NCBI GenBank assembly: GCA_947492995.1
Contig: CANLOU010000003.1
Location: 310,001-374,000 of the forward strand
Source of the DNA: an uncultured Litoreibacter sp.
Lineage (GTDB): Bacteria > Pseudomonadota > Alphaproteobacteria > Rhodobacterales > Rhodobacteraceae
Length of the DNA: 64,000 bases
Reading direction: 5' to 3'
The position numbers were made by a program, and so were the translations under genes. Shown one piece after another: positions 18,046 to 26,612 of this stretch (positions are counted from its first letter, which is position 1; the number at the start of each line of letters is the position of its first letter). Below the pieces are notes generated by a model. The model did no database searches. It was not told the DNA's origin and saw only the letters and a program-made list of their open reading frames with translations.

Positions 18046-19062
18046 ATGACTGCCAACACTGTCATTTCCTGCAAGAACGTCTGGAAAATCTTTGGCAATA
18101 ACCCAGAGGCGTATCTGTCAAAGATGCCCGATGGGCATAGCTTCGACGACATTCGCAAAGACGGGTATATTGCGGGCGTCAAAGATGTCTCCATCGAGGT
18201 GTCTCGCGGAGAGATGCTGGTCATCATGGGGCTGTCTGGGTCTGGCAAATCGACGTTGGTGCGCTGCTTCTCGCGGCTGCACGACATCACCGGCGGCACC
18301 ATCGAGGTCGAGGGGCAAGACATCATGTCCCTGTCCGAGAAAGAGCTGATTGATCTGCGCCGCAACAAGATGGGGATGGTGTTTCAATCCTTCGGTCTGC
18401 TGCCGCACCGGACCGTTTTGGACAACGTGGCTTTCCCGCTGGAAATGCGTGGTCAGGACAAGCATGAACGCCGCGCACGGGCGCTGGAGGTTGTGAAACT
18501 TGTGGGCCTTGAAGGGCGCGAGGATTACTTCCCGCGCGAGCTGTCAGGTGGGCAACAGCAACGGGTTGGCATTGCGCGGTCGCTGGCGATTGAGCCTGAT
18601 ATTTGGTTCCTCGATGAGCCTTTCTCCGCACTTGATCCGCTGATCCGGCGCGAGATGCAGGACGAGTTCCTGCGGCTGCAAGAGCTGCTGGGCAAGACGA
18701 TTGTTTTCATCACTCACGACTTTGACGAAGCCCTGCGCCTTGCCGACCGGATCGCCATCATGAAGGACGGCGCGGTAGAACAATGCGACACGCCCGATCA
18801 AATCGTGTTGAACCCGGCCACCGAATATGTGCGCAAGTTTACTGAAGAAATCGACAAGGCTCGCGTCGTGCATGCGGGCGTGCTGGCCAAGGCGGACCTG
18901 AAGGCGACGGGCGATCCTGTGGACGCGAAAGCCTCTGTTCAAGACCTTGCGCGGCTGCTGGTGCAAGACAAACGCAAGACGATCCCCGTGGCGCGCGACG
19001 GCGCTGTGATTGGCGGGATGGATCGCGCCGAGGCGCTTGAAATTTTGTTGGAGGCGGGCTGA
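18046..19062 (+). CDS. tmoW: TMAO ABC transporter ATP-binding protein TmoW
   Basis: ProV/OpuAA-type ATPase of 338 residues on the cytoplasmic face. Walker A GLSGSGKST at 62-70, signature LSGGQQQRVGIARSLA, Walker B WFLDEPFSALDP and switch His in FITHDFDEALR are all intact. The C-terminal part from about residue 260 is a short CBS-like extension. The N terminus has about 40 residues (NPEAYLSKMPDG) before the first beta strand that is typical of betaine-type ATPases. The stop overlaps the tmoV start. Confidence 0.85.
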   Translation: MTANTVISCKNVWKIFGNNPEAYLSKMPDGHSFDDIRKDGYIAGVKDVSIEVSRGEMLVIMGLSGSGKSTLVRCFSRLHDITGGTIEVEGQDIMSLSEKELIDLRRNKMGMVFQSFGLLPHRTVLDNVAFPLEMRGQDKHERRARALEVVKLVGLEGREDYFPRELSGGQQQRVGIARSLAIEPDIWFLDEPFSALDPLIRREMQDEFLRLQELLGKTIVFITHDFDEALRLADRIAIMKDGAVEQCDTPDQIVLNPATEYVRKFTEEIDKARVVHAGVLAKADLKATGDPVDAKASVQDLARLLVQDKRKTIPVARDGAVIGGMDRAEALEILLEAG

Positions 19063-21044
19063 TGGCCGACGTCACCGACAGCTACCGGCCCGACCGCATG
19101 GCGGGGTTCAGCCGCACCCAATGGGCGCAGGTGCTGGTGGGCGTGGCGGTTGTTCTGACAGTCTTGCAATATACGGGTTTATTGCCCGCAGCCTTCCACC
19201 GTTTGCCGGAAGAATTGGTGCCCAATTTTGCGGGCTGGCTGGATGCAATTTTCAATTTTGTCAAAGATGACTTGGGCTTGCTGGCGCTGACGCGGTTGCT
19301 GACGGAAGGGTTGCAGTGGCTGCTGGATGTCACGGCGAACTTGCTGTTCGGCAAGCGCCGATGGCCCAATATCGGGCCGATCCCATGGACTGCGGTGGCG
19401 GCGGTTGCGGGTGTCGTTGGCTACTATTTGGGGGGCTGGCGCATGGCGCTTCTTGGCGCCGGCACCTTCATCTGGACCGCACTTATCGGCCAATGGACAA
19501 TCGCGATGGAGACGATGTCGGTTCTTGTCGTGGCCGCACCTTTGGCGTTCTTCATCGGTCTGGGCTTTGGCATTCTGGCATGGCGCAAACCTTGGGTGAA
19601 CCGCGCCATCAAACCGGTCCTGTCGGTGCTGCAAACCTTGCCGTTTTTCACCTACCTTTTGCCCGCCGTGATCTTCTTCAAAGTGGGCCCGACGGCGGGG
19701 GCTGTGGCCACCACGATCTATGCCATTCCGCCAATGATTTTGATGACCACGCTGGGCTTGCAAAAGGTCTCGCCCGAGGTCGTGGAGGCCGGCAATATGA
19801 GCGGCTGCACCCGCTGGCAATTGCTGCGCCATGTCTACCTGCCTTCGGCGCGAACCGAGATACTGGTGGGCGTCAATCAGGTCATCATGTTGTGCCTCGC
19901 GATGGTCGTTCTGACGGCCTTCATCGGCATGCCCGGATTGGGGGCAAAACTGCTGGCGATGATGGGCAGCTTCAAGCTGGGCAGATCGTTCGAGATTGGC
20001 ATCACAATCGTCTTGCTGGCCGTTATGTTGGACCGCATGTCGAAGGCCTGGGTGGTCAAACAACCCGAGCATTTTGAGAAGGGCACACCGTGGTGGAAAA
20101 AGCACTTCATGCTGCTGTTGGGCGTCGGGCTGTTCTTGTTCTTTGTGCTGCTGTCGCAATTCGTTCCCGAGGCGCAAGCCCTTGGACGCAGACAGAATTT
20201 TAGCCAGGGCAAGGAGCTGGACAACCTTATCAAAGGGTTCCTCAACATTGATGTGGTGAAGGCCACGACGGGGTTCCTGAGGGCCTTTGTGAACGTGCAG
20301 ATCCTGATCCCGTTCCGCAACTTCATGCTGTCGATTCCGACGCCTGCATTCATCTTGTTGGTGATCGCGTTTGCGCTGTGGCTGGGGGGTAAAAAGCAGG
20401 CGGTTTATGCGGGGGTTTTCTTCTCGCTGGTGGCGCTGTCTGGATGGTGGGATCGCTCTGTTATTACGCTGTATTCGGTGATCTCGGCGGTGGTGATTGC
20501 GATGATGATCGGGTTGCCGTTGGGCATCGTGGCGGCGCGGACGGAGAAGTGGTCGAAACGCATCCTGCTGGTCTGCGATACGGCGCAGACCTTTCCGAGT
20601 TTTGTCTATTTGATTCCGGCGATTATGCTGTTTGGGATCACGGATATTGCGGTGATTTTCTCGATCCTGATTTTCGCCATGGTGCCGCTGACGCGCTACA
20701 CGATTGAGGGGCTGCGGACCGTGCCCGTGGAGATGACTGAGGCGGCGGATATGGCGGGGGCGACGCGGATGCAAAAGCTGTGGAAAGTCCAGCTGCCATT
20801 GGCTTTGCCGACGATGGCGGTGGGGTTCAACCAAGCCATAATGTTCGCGTTTTTCATGGTGATTATCGCGGCCTTTATCGGCACGCAGGACCTTGGCCAG
20901 GAGCTGCAGCGGACCCTTGCGGGGACGGATATGGGCAAGAATTTTGTGCTTGGGATTTGTGTGGCGCTGATGGCGCTGACCTTTGATCTGACGATCCTGA
21001 AATGGGCGTCGGATCAGAAGAAAAAGCTGGGGCTGGGCGACTAG
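19062..21044 (+). CDS. tmoV: TMAO ABC transporter permease TmoV, two permease domains in one chain
   Basis: Inner-membrane permease of 660 residues holding two BPD_transp_1 units. The first EAA loop reads EAGNMSGCTRWQLLRHV in the N half and the second EAADMAGATRMQKLWKV in the C half, so one polypeptide supplies both halves of the channel. ProW-type betaine permeases have only one unit and act as dimers; the fused form is usual for TmoV. Third gene of tmoXWV; nothing downstream on this strand. Confidence 0.85.
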   Translation: MADVTDSYRPDRMAGFSRTQWAQVLVGVAVVLTVLQYTGLLPAAFHRLPEELVPNFAGWLDAIFNFVKDDLGLLALTRLLTEGLQWLLDVTANLLFGKRRWPNIGPIPWTAVAAVAGVVGYYLGGWRMALLGAGTFIWTALIGQWTIAMETMSVLVVAAPLAFFIGLGFGILAWRKPWVNRAIKPVLSVLQTLPFFTYLLPAVIFFKVGPTAGAVATTIYAIPPMILMTTLGLQKVSPEVVEAGNMSGCTRWQLLRHVYLPSARTEILVGVNQVIMLCLAMVVLTAFIGMPGLGAKLLAMMGSFKLGRSFEIGITIVLLAVMLDRMSKAWVVKQPEHFEKGTPWWKKHFMLLLGVGLFLFFVLLSQFVPEAQALGRRQNFSQGKELDNLIKGFLNIDVVKATTGFLRAFVNVQILIPFRNFMLSIPTPAFILLVIAFALWLGGKKQAVYAGVFFSLVALSGWWDRSVITLYSVISAVVIAMMIGLPLGIVAARTEKWSKRILLVCDTAQTFPSFVYLIPAIMLFGITDIAVIFSILIFAMVPLTRYTIEGLRTVPVEMTEAADMAGATRMQKLWKVQLPLALPTMAVGFNQAIMFAFFMVIIAAFIGTQDLGQELQRTLAGTDMGKNFVLGICVALMALTFDLTILKWASDQKKKLGLGD

Positions 21045-21083
21045 TCGGCGTTAACGGGATCGCAACCGGTGGGGTGTGCTCAT

Positions 21084-21151
21084 CGGTTTTGTACGGAGTT
21101 TTGTACAAATTGGGGTAAGTCCCAGAGGGCCGAAACCCAAATTGTACAAAA
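21084..21151. repeat. TTTTGTAC repeats and long inverted repeat
   Basis: In the 256-base gap after tmoV the word TTTTGTAC occurs at about 21087 and 21099, and inverted at 21144-21151. Arms TTTTGTACAAATTGGG (21099-21114) and CCCAAATTGTACAAAA (21136-21151) pair at 15 of 16 positions around a 21-base loop. No gene is visible here. It may be an operator array or the scar of a mobile element. Confidence 0.6.
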
Positions 21152-21239
21152 TAGAAATGCGCAGACCCTCCTTGGCGCGGCTGGCTTTTGTCCATTGGCG
21201 CACGTTAAAACGGGGCAGATTTCGCGTTCATAAAGCCTT

Positions 21240-21265
21240 CATAGTTCGGCCGTGGCCGAACTATG
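21240..21265. terminator. Strong dyad between convergent tmoV and lysR
   Basis: CATAGTTCGGCC and GGCCGAACTATG form a perfect 12-bp stem with a two-base spacer, between the convergent ends of tmoV and the LysR gene. There is no clear U tract in either direction, so termination is likely but not certain. Confidence 0.55.
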
Positions 21266-21300
21266 CGCTGCATGGTTTCCGGCTCAAAAGGACCCGGGTT

Positions 21301-22134
21301 TCAGGTCAGCACAGAGACGCAATCGTCGAACCAGTCCCACGCCTTTCGGGCGCTGCTGTTGACCGTCAAAAAGACGCGGCGTTCGAACTCGATGGCGTGG
21401 TCGAGATGGTAGAGCCGCGCGCGCTTTAGTTTCGGGTTGGCGATGCGGTGCGGCAGGTAGGCGCTGCCGCCCGATTTCAGCAAATGTTGCAGCCCCAACT
21501 GGGCGCTGCTGAAGCTGAGCCGCGCGGTGTCTGCGTCGGCATAGGCGGCGGCATGGGCGCGGCCAAATTCCTCGCCCGCTTCGACATAGACATAGTTGGG
21601 ATCAAACGTGACGGGGCTGTCGGGCTGGCTTGAGACGAGGATCAGCCGGTCGGGGGGCAGTTCGATCTGCTCGTCGCGCGGGCCTGCGGCGGAGCGGTGG
21701 GTAAAGGCCAGATCGGATTTGCCTTGCGCGACCCAGCCCGCGATTTCCGTTTGGCTGCCCTGCCAGACCGAGATGGCGATGTGGGGGTAGTGCTGGCGCA
21801 GGTAGCTGAAGAAGCGCTCGCCAAGCGCGGGCCAGAGGTCGGTTTCACATGCGATGTTGCACACGGTGTTCAGCCCGTCGGGCAGGGCGGTTTCCTGTCG
21901 GGCCTGCCGCCACAGATCGGAGATGGTCAGCGCGTAGCGTTCGAGCCGGACGCCTGCGGGCGTTAGGGTCGCGCCGGACTTGTGGCGGTTAATCAGCGGC
22001 TGGCCCAGTTCTTCCTCTAAAGCCTTGAGGCGGGCGGTGACGGTGGATTGCGTGACGTTCAACACCTGAGACGCGCGCACGAGGCTGCCAGTGTCGATGA
22101 TGGCGAGGAAGGTTTGAAGTTCGGTATCGTTCAT
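21301..22134 (-). CDS. LysR-family regulator of the flavin-monooxygenase operon
   Basis: Protein of 277 residues with the LysR winged helix at the N terminus (ELQTFLAIIDTGSLVRASQVLNVTQSTVTARLKALEEELG read in parts) and a substrate-binding domain behind it. ATG 22134 puts the helix-turn-helix at the usual distance from the N terminus. It is divergent from the flavin reductase gene with a 95-base gap that contains two inverted repeats, the standard layout for a LysR activator and its target. Inducer unknown. Confidence 0.85.
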   Translation of the reverse strand: MNDTELQTFLAIIDTGSLVRASQVLNVTQSTVTARLKALEEELGQPLINRHKSGATLTPAGVRLERYALTISDLWRQARQETALPDGLNTVCNIACETDLWPALGERFFSYLRQHYPHIAISVWQGSQTEIAGWVAQGKSDLAFTHRSAAGPRDEQIELPPDRLILVSSQPDSPVTFDPNYVYVEAGEEFGRAHAAAYADADTARLSFSSAQLGLQHLLKSGGSAYLPHRIANPKLKRARLYHLDHAIEFERRVFLTVNSSARKAWDWFDDCVSVLT

Positions 22135-22143
22135 ATCCCATAA

Positions 22144-22205
22144 TTCGGATATTCCGAACTTAATGTCCAATATAATTCGTTATCGCGATGTAGGGAATCG
22201 CGATA
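22144..22205. promoter_or_regulatory. Two inverted repeats in the lysR / flavin reductase gap
   Basis: TTCGGATATTCCGAA at 22144-22158 is a near-perfect 15-base palindrome beside the lysR start. TATCGCGAT (22181-22189) and ATCGCGATA (22197-22205) form perfect 9-base arms with a 7-base spacer, about 25 bases before the flavin reductase start. Both are good candidates for LysR binding. Confidence 0.6.
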
Positions 22206-22229
22206 CCTTTCTCCAAAAGGAGAGCGCCA

Positions 22230-22727
22230 ATGGGACAGGATATTGCCAGCCGCGACGACTTTATCGCCGCCATGCGCTGCGTGGCCAGCAGCGTCAGCGT
22301 GGTCACCACGGACGGGGTTGCGGGGCGGCACGGGGCGACGGTGTCGGCGTTTTGTTCGGTCTCGGCGGACCCGCCGACGGCCTTGGTCTGTTTGAACACG
22401 TCGTCGAAAATCGCGCGGCTGGTACGCGAAAACGGGGCGTTCAAGTTGAACGTTTTGCCTGCGGGGGCATCGGATATCGCGGACCGCTTTGCGGGACGGC
22501 ATGACGCGCAGGTTGCGGACCGGTTTGAGGGCGTCAGCGTCTCGGGGCGGGTGCCGGGCCTGACGGGGGCCACGACCCTGTGCTGCACGCTGACCCAAGC
22601 GGTCGAGGCGGGCACGCATCTGGTCTGTATCGGCGAGGTCAACGAAGTTCAGGTGGGGGCGGATATGCCGCTGACCTATCTGGCGGGGCGGTATCATCCA
22701 TTGTCGAGCGAGGGAGTTGGAGCATGA
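22230..22727 (+). CDS. Flavin reductase domain protein
   Basis: HpaC-type NAD(P)H:flavin oxidoreductase of 165 residues, likely supplying reduced FMN or FAD to the luciferase-type monooxygenase three genes on. Flavin_Reduct blocks are seen: MRCVASSVSVVTTDG, GATVSAFCSVSADPPTALVCLN, FKLNVLP and the C-terminal LTYLAGRYHPL. It has AAAAGGAGAGCGCC before ATG 22230. First gene of a seven-gene operon; the stop overlaps the next start (ATGA). Confidence 0.85.
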   Translation: MGQDIASRDDFIAAMRCVASSVSVVTTDGVAGRHGATVSAFCSVSADPPTALVCLNTSSKIARLVRENGAFKLNVLPAGASDIADRFAGRHDAQVADRFEGVSVSGRVPGLTGATTLCCTLTQAVEAGTHLVCIGEVNEVQVGADMPLTYLAGRYHPLSSEGVGA

Positions 22728-24196
22728 GCATTGCACGCTATGAAATGCTGATCGACGGGGCCTGGGTTGGGGCGTCGGACGGCGGCACGTTTGAAAGCAT
22801 CAACCCCGCCACGGGCGCGGTTTGGGCAGTGATGCCGGAGGCCACAGCGGCGGATGTGGACCGCGCGGTGCGTGCGGCGGACGCGGCGTTGCAGGGCGCA
22901 TGGGGGCAGATGACGCCGACGGCGCGGGGCAAATGCCTGCGCCGGTTGGGCGATTTGATGGCCGCAAAGTCCGAGGATTTGGGGCGGGTGGAAACCACCG
23001 ACACCGGCAAGATGTTCAAGGAAACCGCGTGGCAGGCGACCTATATTGCGGAGTATTTCCATTTCTACGCAGGTGCCGCCGACAAGGTGCATGGCGACAC
23101 GCTGCCGATTGATAAGCCCGACATGTTTGTGTTCACCGACCGCGAGCCGATTGGCGTGGTGGCGGCTGTCATTCCGTGGAACAGCCAGATGTTTTTAACG
23201 GCTGTGAAGGTCGGCCCCGCGCTGGCGGCGGGCAACACGATGGTGCTGAAAGCGTCCGAGATGGCGTCGGCCCCGTTGCTGGAATTTGGCAAATTGATTG
23301 CCGAGGCGGGCATCCCCGACGGGGTGGTCAACATCGTGACCGGCGGCGGGGAGCCCTGCGGCAAGGCGCTGACCACCCATCCTTTGGTGGCCAAGATCGC
23401 GTTTACCGGCGGCCCGAATGCTGCGCGGCATATCGTGCGGAACTCTGCTGAGAATTTTGCTGAGGTCTCGCTGGAATTGGGCGGCAAGTCCCCGTTCATC
23501 GTGTTTGACGACGCCAATATCGAGAGCGCGGTCAATGGATCCGTCGCGGGGATATTTGGGGCCACCGGGCAAAGCTGCGTGGCGGGGTCCCGGCTGTATC
23601 TGCATGAAGATATTGCGGATGAATTCCTGGAGCGGATGGTGGGGATTGCGTCCAACATCGTGATTGGCGACCCGCAGGCGGAGGCCACCGAGATGGGGCC
23701 GCTCTGCACCCAAGGGCAGATGGACCATATCGAGCGGCAGGTGGCGCGGGCCTTGGAGCAGGGCGGCAAAGTGCTGCATGGCGGCAAACGCTTGGCGGGG
23801 GAGGGCCTGTATTTCGAGCCGACCATCATCGACTGCCCGCGTCAGGACATGGAGATCGTGGATACGGAACTGTTCGGTCCCGTATTATCCGTGCAGCGGT
23901 TCCGGACCGAGGACGAGGTGGTGGCGCTGGCTAATGACACCAAACACGGGCTGGCGGCGGGGATCTTTACGCGGGACTCGGCGCGCTCGGTGCGGATGTC
24001 GAAGCGGGTGAAGGCGGGGATTGTGTGGGTGAACACGTATCGCGCCATCTCGCCGATTGCGGAGTTTGGGGGGATGAAGACCTCGGGCTACGGGCGCGAG
24101 GCGGGGATGCAGGCGGTCTACAGCTACACGCGGCCCAAAACAGTGTGGATGAACCTGTCGGATGACCCGATTGCCAACCCTTTCAAGATGAGGTGA
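22724..24196 (+). CDS. Aldehyde dehydrogenase
   Basis: NAD(P)-dependent aldehyde dehydrogenase of 490 residues. The catalytic Glu lies in SLELGGKSPFIVFDD and the catalytic Cys in ATGQSCVAGSRLYL; the oxyanion Asn region reads VIPWNSQMF. ATG 22724 overlaps the flavin reductase stop. The open frame extends further upstream but would overlap that gene. The substrate aldehyde is unknown; it presumably comes from the monooxygenase or hydrolase reactions of the same operon. Confidence 0.88.
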   Translation: MSIARYEMLIDGAWVGASDGGTFESINPATGAVWAVMPEATAADVDRAVRAADAALQGAWGQMTPTARGKCLRRLGDLMAAKSEDLGRVETTDTGKMFKETAWQATYIAEYFHFYAGAADKVHGDTLPIDKPDMFVFTDREPIGVVAAVIPWNSQMFLTAVKVGPALAAGNTMVLKASEMASAPLLEFGKLIAEAGIPDGVVNIVTGGGEPCGKALTTHPLVAKIAFTGGPNAARHIVRNSAENFAEVSLELGGKSPFIVFDDANIESAVNGSVAGIFGATGQSCVAGSRLYLHEDIADEFLERMVGIASNIVIGDPQAEATEMGPLCTQGQMDHIERQVARALEQGGKVLHGGKRLAGEGLYFEPTIIDCPRQDMEIVDTELFGPVLSVQRFRTEDEVVALANDTKHGLAAGIFTRDSARSVRMSKRVKAGIVWVNTYRAISPIAEFGGMKTSGYGREAGMQAVYSYTRPKTVWMNLSDDPIANPFKMR

Positions 24197-24200
24197 GGTG

Positions 24201-25232
24201 ATGAAGTTTCATTTAGCAGTGAATTTGGAGCGCATGGACGCAGGCACCTGCATGATGGCGGTGCGCGACCACACGTTGGAATTGGTGCAGATGGCCGACA
24301 AGGCCGGGTTCGAAGTGGCGTGGGCCGCCGAACACCACGCGCTGGAGATGACCATTGCGCCCAACCCGTTTCAGCTGATGACATGGTGGGCGGACCATAC
24401 GGAGCGCATCCGCGTGGGCTGCGGCGTGGCGAATGCCGCGTATTGGCACCCGATCAACCTGGCGGGCGAGGCCGCGATGGTGGACCTGCTGTCGGGCGGG
24501 CGGCTGGAACTGGGGCTGGGCTCGGGCGCGTATCAGCGCGAGTTTGACCGGATGCACCCGGGGCTGCCGCAGCCCGAGAGCTACAAGTTTTTGCAGGAGA
24601 TGCTGCCGCTGGTCCGCGAGCTGTGGAAGGGCGACGTCGAACATAATGGCGACAAGTGGCAATTCCCCAAATCGACGTCTTGCCCCAAGCCGGTGCAGGA
24701 CGAGGTGCCGATGTGGGTGGCGGCGCGCTCGCCCATTACGTTTGACTATGCGGTGGAAAACGACTGCAACATCATGTGCTGGCCGCTGACCATGCCGTTT
24801 TCGGAAGCGGAGAAATACCGCGGCCAGCTGGACGAGAGCATTGCCAAGGCGGGCGGCTGGACCGGGACCTTTGCCCTGATGCGGCACACGTCGGTCTATG
24901 ACAACGAGGACGACCGCGCGGCCACCATGGGCGCGATCCGCAACGTGCTGGGGCAGTTCGGCAACCTGATGATGAAGAAAGGTGACGTGGTGAACGGGTT
25001 CCCCGACCGCGTGCCGCTGGAAGAGCTGGAAGGCAATGTGCGGGTGGAGCCTGCCATGTTGGAGGAGAACCTGATGTTCGGCTCGCCTGAGACGGTGATT
25101 TCCAAGCTGAAAGCCTATGAAAAACTGGGCGTGGACGCCTTTATTTACTACGCCTCTATGGGGTTGGATATGGAGGTGCAGAAGCGCTCCATGCGCCTCT
25201 TTATCAATGAAGTTATGCCGGAGTTTGCCTGA
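24201..25232 (+). CDS. Luciferase-like flavin-dependent monooxygenase (LLM class)
   Basis: Bacterial-luciferase-fold oxygenase of 343 residues, expected to use reduced flavin from the first gene of the operon. Visible family blocks: EVAWAAEHHALEMTIAPNPFQL (in parts), RIRVGCGVANAAYWHPINLAGEAAMVD, and GGRLELGLGSGAYQREFDRM. Of two possible starts, ATG 24201 follows GAGGTG. Such two-component systems open N-heterocycles or cleave C-S, C-N or C-P bonds in other bacteria; the substrate here is not revealed. It is coupled to the DUF1185 gene by a one-base overlap. Confidence 0.85.
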   Translation: MKFHLAVNLERMDAGTCMMAVRDHTLELVQMADKAGFEVAWAAEHHALEMTIAPNPFQLMTWWADHTERIRVGCGVANAAYWHPINLAGEAAMVDLLSGGRLELGLGSGAYQREFDRMHPGLPQPESYKFLQEMLPLVRELWKGDVEHNGDKWQFPKSTSCPKPVQDEVPMWVAARSPITFDYAVENDCNIMCWPLTMPFSEAEKYRGQLDESIAKAGGWTGTFALMRHTSVYDNEDDRAATMGAIRNVLGQFGNLMMKKGDVVNGFPDRVPLEELEGNVRVEPAMLEENLMFGSPETVISKLKAYEKLGVDAFIYYASMGLDMEVQKRSMRLFINEVMPEFA

Positions 25233-25828
25233 TGCCTGTCGAGATACGCCGTACCATTTTGAACATCCAAGACACCCATATCGAGGGGTGGAAGAAGGTC
25301 GAGGTGCCGACCAAGCTGGTCAGCGCCATGGCGATCATCAAGAACCCGTGGTTCGGGCGGGGCCATGTTGAGAACCTGCGGCCCGAGATTATGGAGCATG
25401 GGCCGGAGCTGGGGCAGCTGCTGACGGATATGATTTTGGGCGTCACTGGTGACGCCTTGGAGGGTTACGGCAAGGCGTCCGTGGTTGGCATGGGCGGCGA
25501 GATCGAGCACGCGCAGGCGCTGACCCACACGCTGTGGTTTGGCAACAAGTTCCGCGAGGCGGTGAACGCGCAGACCTATCTGGTGTTTTCAAACACGCGC
25601 GGGGCGGCGGGGTGCTCGCTGATGATCCCGTTGATGCACAAAGAAGATGGCGGGCTGCGCTCGCATTACCAGACCATCCATGTGTCCGTGCAGGACGCGC
25701 CTGCGGAGGACGAGATTATCGTGGCCTTGGGGGCCTCTGTGGGCGGGCATCCCAACCACCGGATCGGCAACCGCTATCAGGACCTCAAAGAGATGGGCCA
25801 TGACGTGGACAACCCCGCGGGTGTCTGA
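25232..25828 (+). CDS. DUF1185 (so-called amino acid synthesis family) protein
   Basis: Protein of 198 residues of the PF06684 family, recognised from RRTILNIQDTHIEGW at the N terminus, VGMGGEIEHAQALTHTLWFGNKFREAV, and ALGASVGGHPNHRIGNR near the end. The family name amino acid synthesis is historical and no biosynthetic role should be read from it. No classic catalytic motif is visible. Conserved pairing with a luciferase-type monooxygenase suggests an isomerase or hydrolase acting on its product; this is inference. Confidence 0.75.
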   Translation: MPVEIRRTILNIQDTHIEGWKKVEVPTKLVSAMAIIKNPWFGRGHVENLRPEIMEHGPELGQLLTDMILGVTGDALEGYGKASVVGMGGEIEHAQALTHTLWFGNKFREAVNAQTYLVFSNTRGAAGCSLMIPLMHKEDGGLRSHYQTIHVSVQDAPAEDEIIVALGASVGGHPNHRIGNRYQDLKEMGHDVDNPAGV

Positions 25829-26612
25829 GCGCGCCCCAGACGGGACGGCTTTTGAGGTCTTGGGGCCTGAGGACGGCACGCGGGTTGTTTTGATCCACGG
25901 GCTGGGGCTGTCGCGGCAATTATGGGAGGCGCATCTGCCCGCCTTCGCGGGCCACCGGGTGCTTCTATATGATCTGTATGGCCACGGGGAGAGTGCGCCA
26001 CCGCCCGAGGCTGCCTCGCTGACGGTGTTTTCCGACCAGATCGCCGCGTTGATGGACCATGTGGGATGGGCGGACGCGCATATCGTGGGCTTCTCCATCG
26101 GGGGGATGATTAACCGCCGCTTTGCGTTGGATTTCCGCGCGCGGGTGCGGTCGCTGGTGATTTTGAACTCGCCGCATGACCGGGGGGACGCGGCGCAGGC
26201 TGCTGTGGAGGCGCGGGCGCAATCGGTGCGGGATCAAGGCGCGTTCTCCACTTTTGACGCCGCGCTGAAACGATGGTTCACGCCGGGATATTTAGAGAAC
26301 AGTGATGGTGGGGCGTTGGTGCGTCATTGGCGGGGGCAGGTGGATGCCGAGAGCTATGCGCAGACGGCCTGGGTTCTGGCGCATGGCGTGCGGGAGCTGA
26401 TTGCGCCAATTCCCGCTGTGGATGTGCCAACGCTGGTGATGACCTGCGAGAAGGACAGCGGGTCGACGCCTGCGATGAGCGAGGGCATTGCGGCGGAGAT
26501 TGCGGGGGCGGAGCTGGTGATTGTGCCGGAGTTGCAGCATTTGGGGCTGATGGAACGGCCAGAGCTGTTTGCGGCGCGGGTCGTCGCGTTTTTGGAAAGG
26601 GTTGAACGATGA
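25800..26612 (+). CDS. Alpha/beta hydrolase
   Basis: Hydrolase of 270 residues. Oxyanion segment LIHGLGLSRQLW near residue 30, nucleophile elbow G-F-S-I-G-G, a late acid in TCEKDSG and catalytic His in LQHLGLMERPELF. It resembles 3-oxoadipate enol-lactonase-type enzymes, a common fate for ring-cleavage lactones. Start uncertain: ATG 25800 (with AAGAGATGG upstream) overlaps DUF1185 by 29 bases, GTG 25821 is the other choice. The stop overlaps the next start (ATGA). Confidence 0.82.
   Translation: MTWTTPRVSERAPDGTAFEVLGPEDGTRVVLIHGLGLSRQLWEAHLPAFAGHRVLLYDLYGHGESAPPPEAASLTVFSDQIAALMDHVGWADAHIVGFSIGGMINRRFALDFRARVRSLVILNSPHDRGDAAQAAVEARAQSVRDQGAFSTFDAALKRWFTPGYLENSDGGALVRHWRGQVDAESYAQTAWVLAHGVRELIAPIPAVDVPTLVMTCEKDSGSTPAMSEGIAAEIAGAELVIVPELQHLGLMERPELFAARVVAFLERVER

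Noticed and set aside
19179-20834. A 551-codon minus-strand open frame opposite tmoV
   Set aside because: Its product is a low-complexity Arg/His/Gln string, the usual mirror of a membrane protein; tmoV is clearly real.
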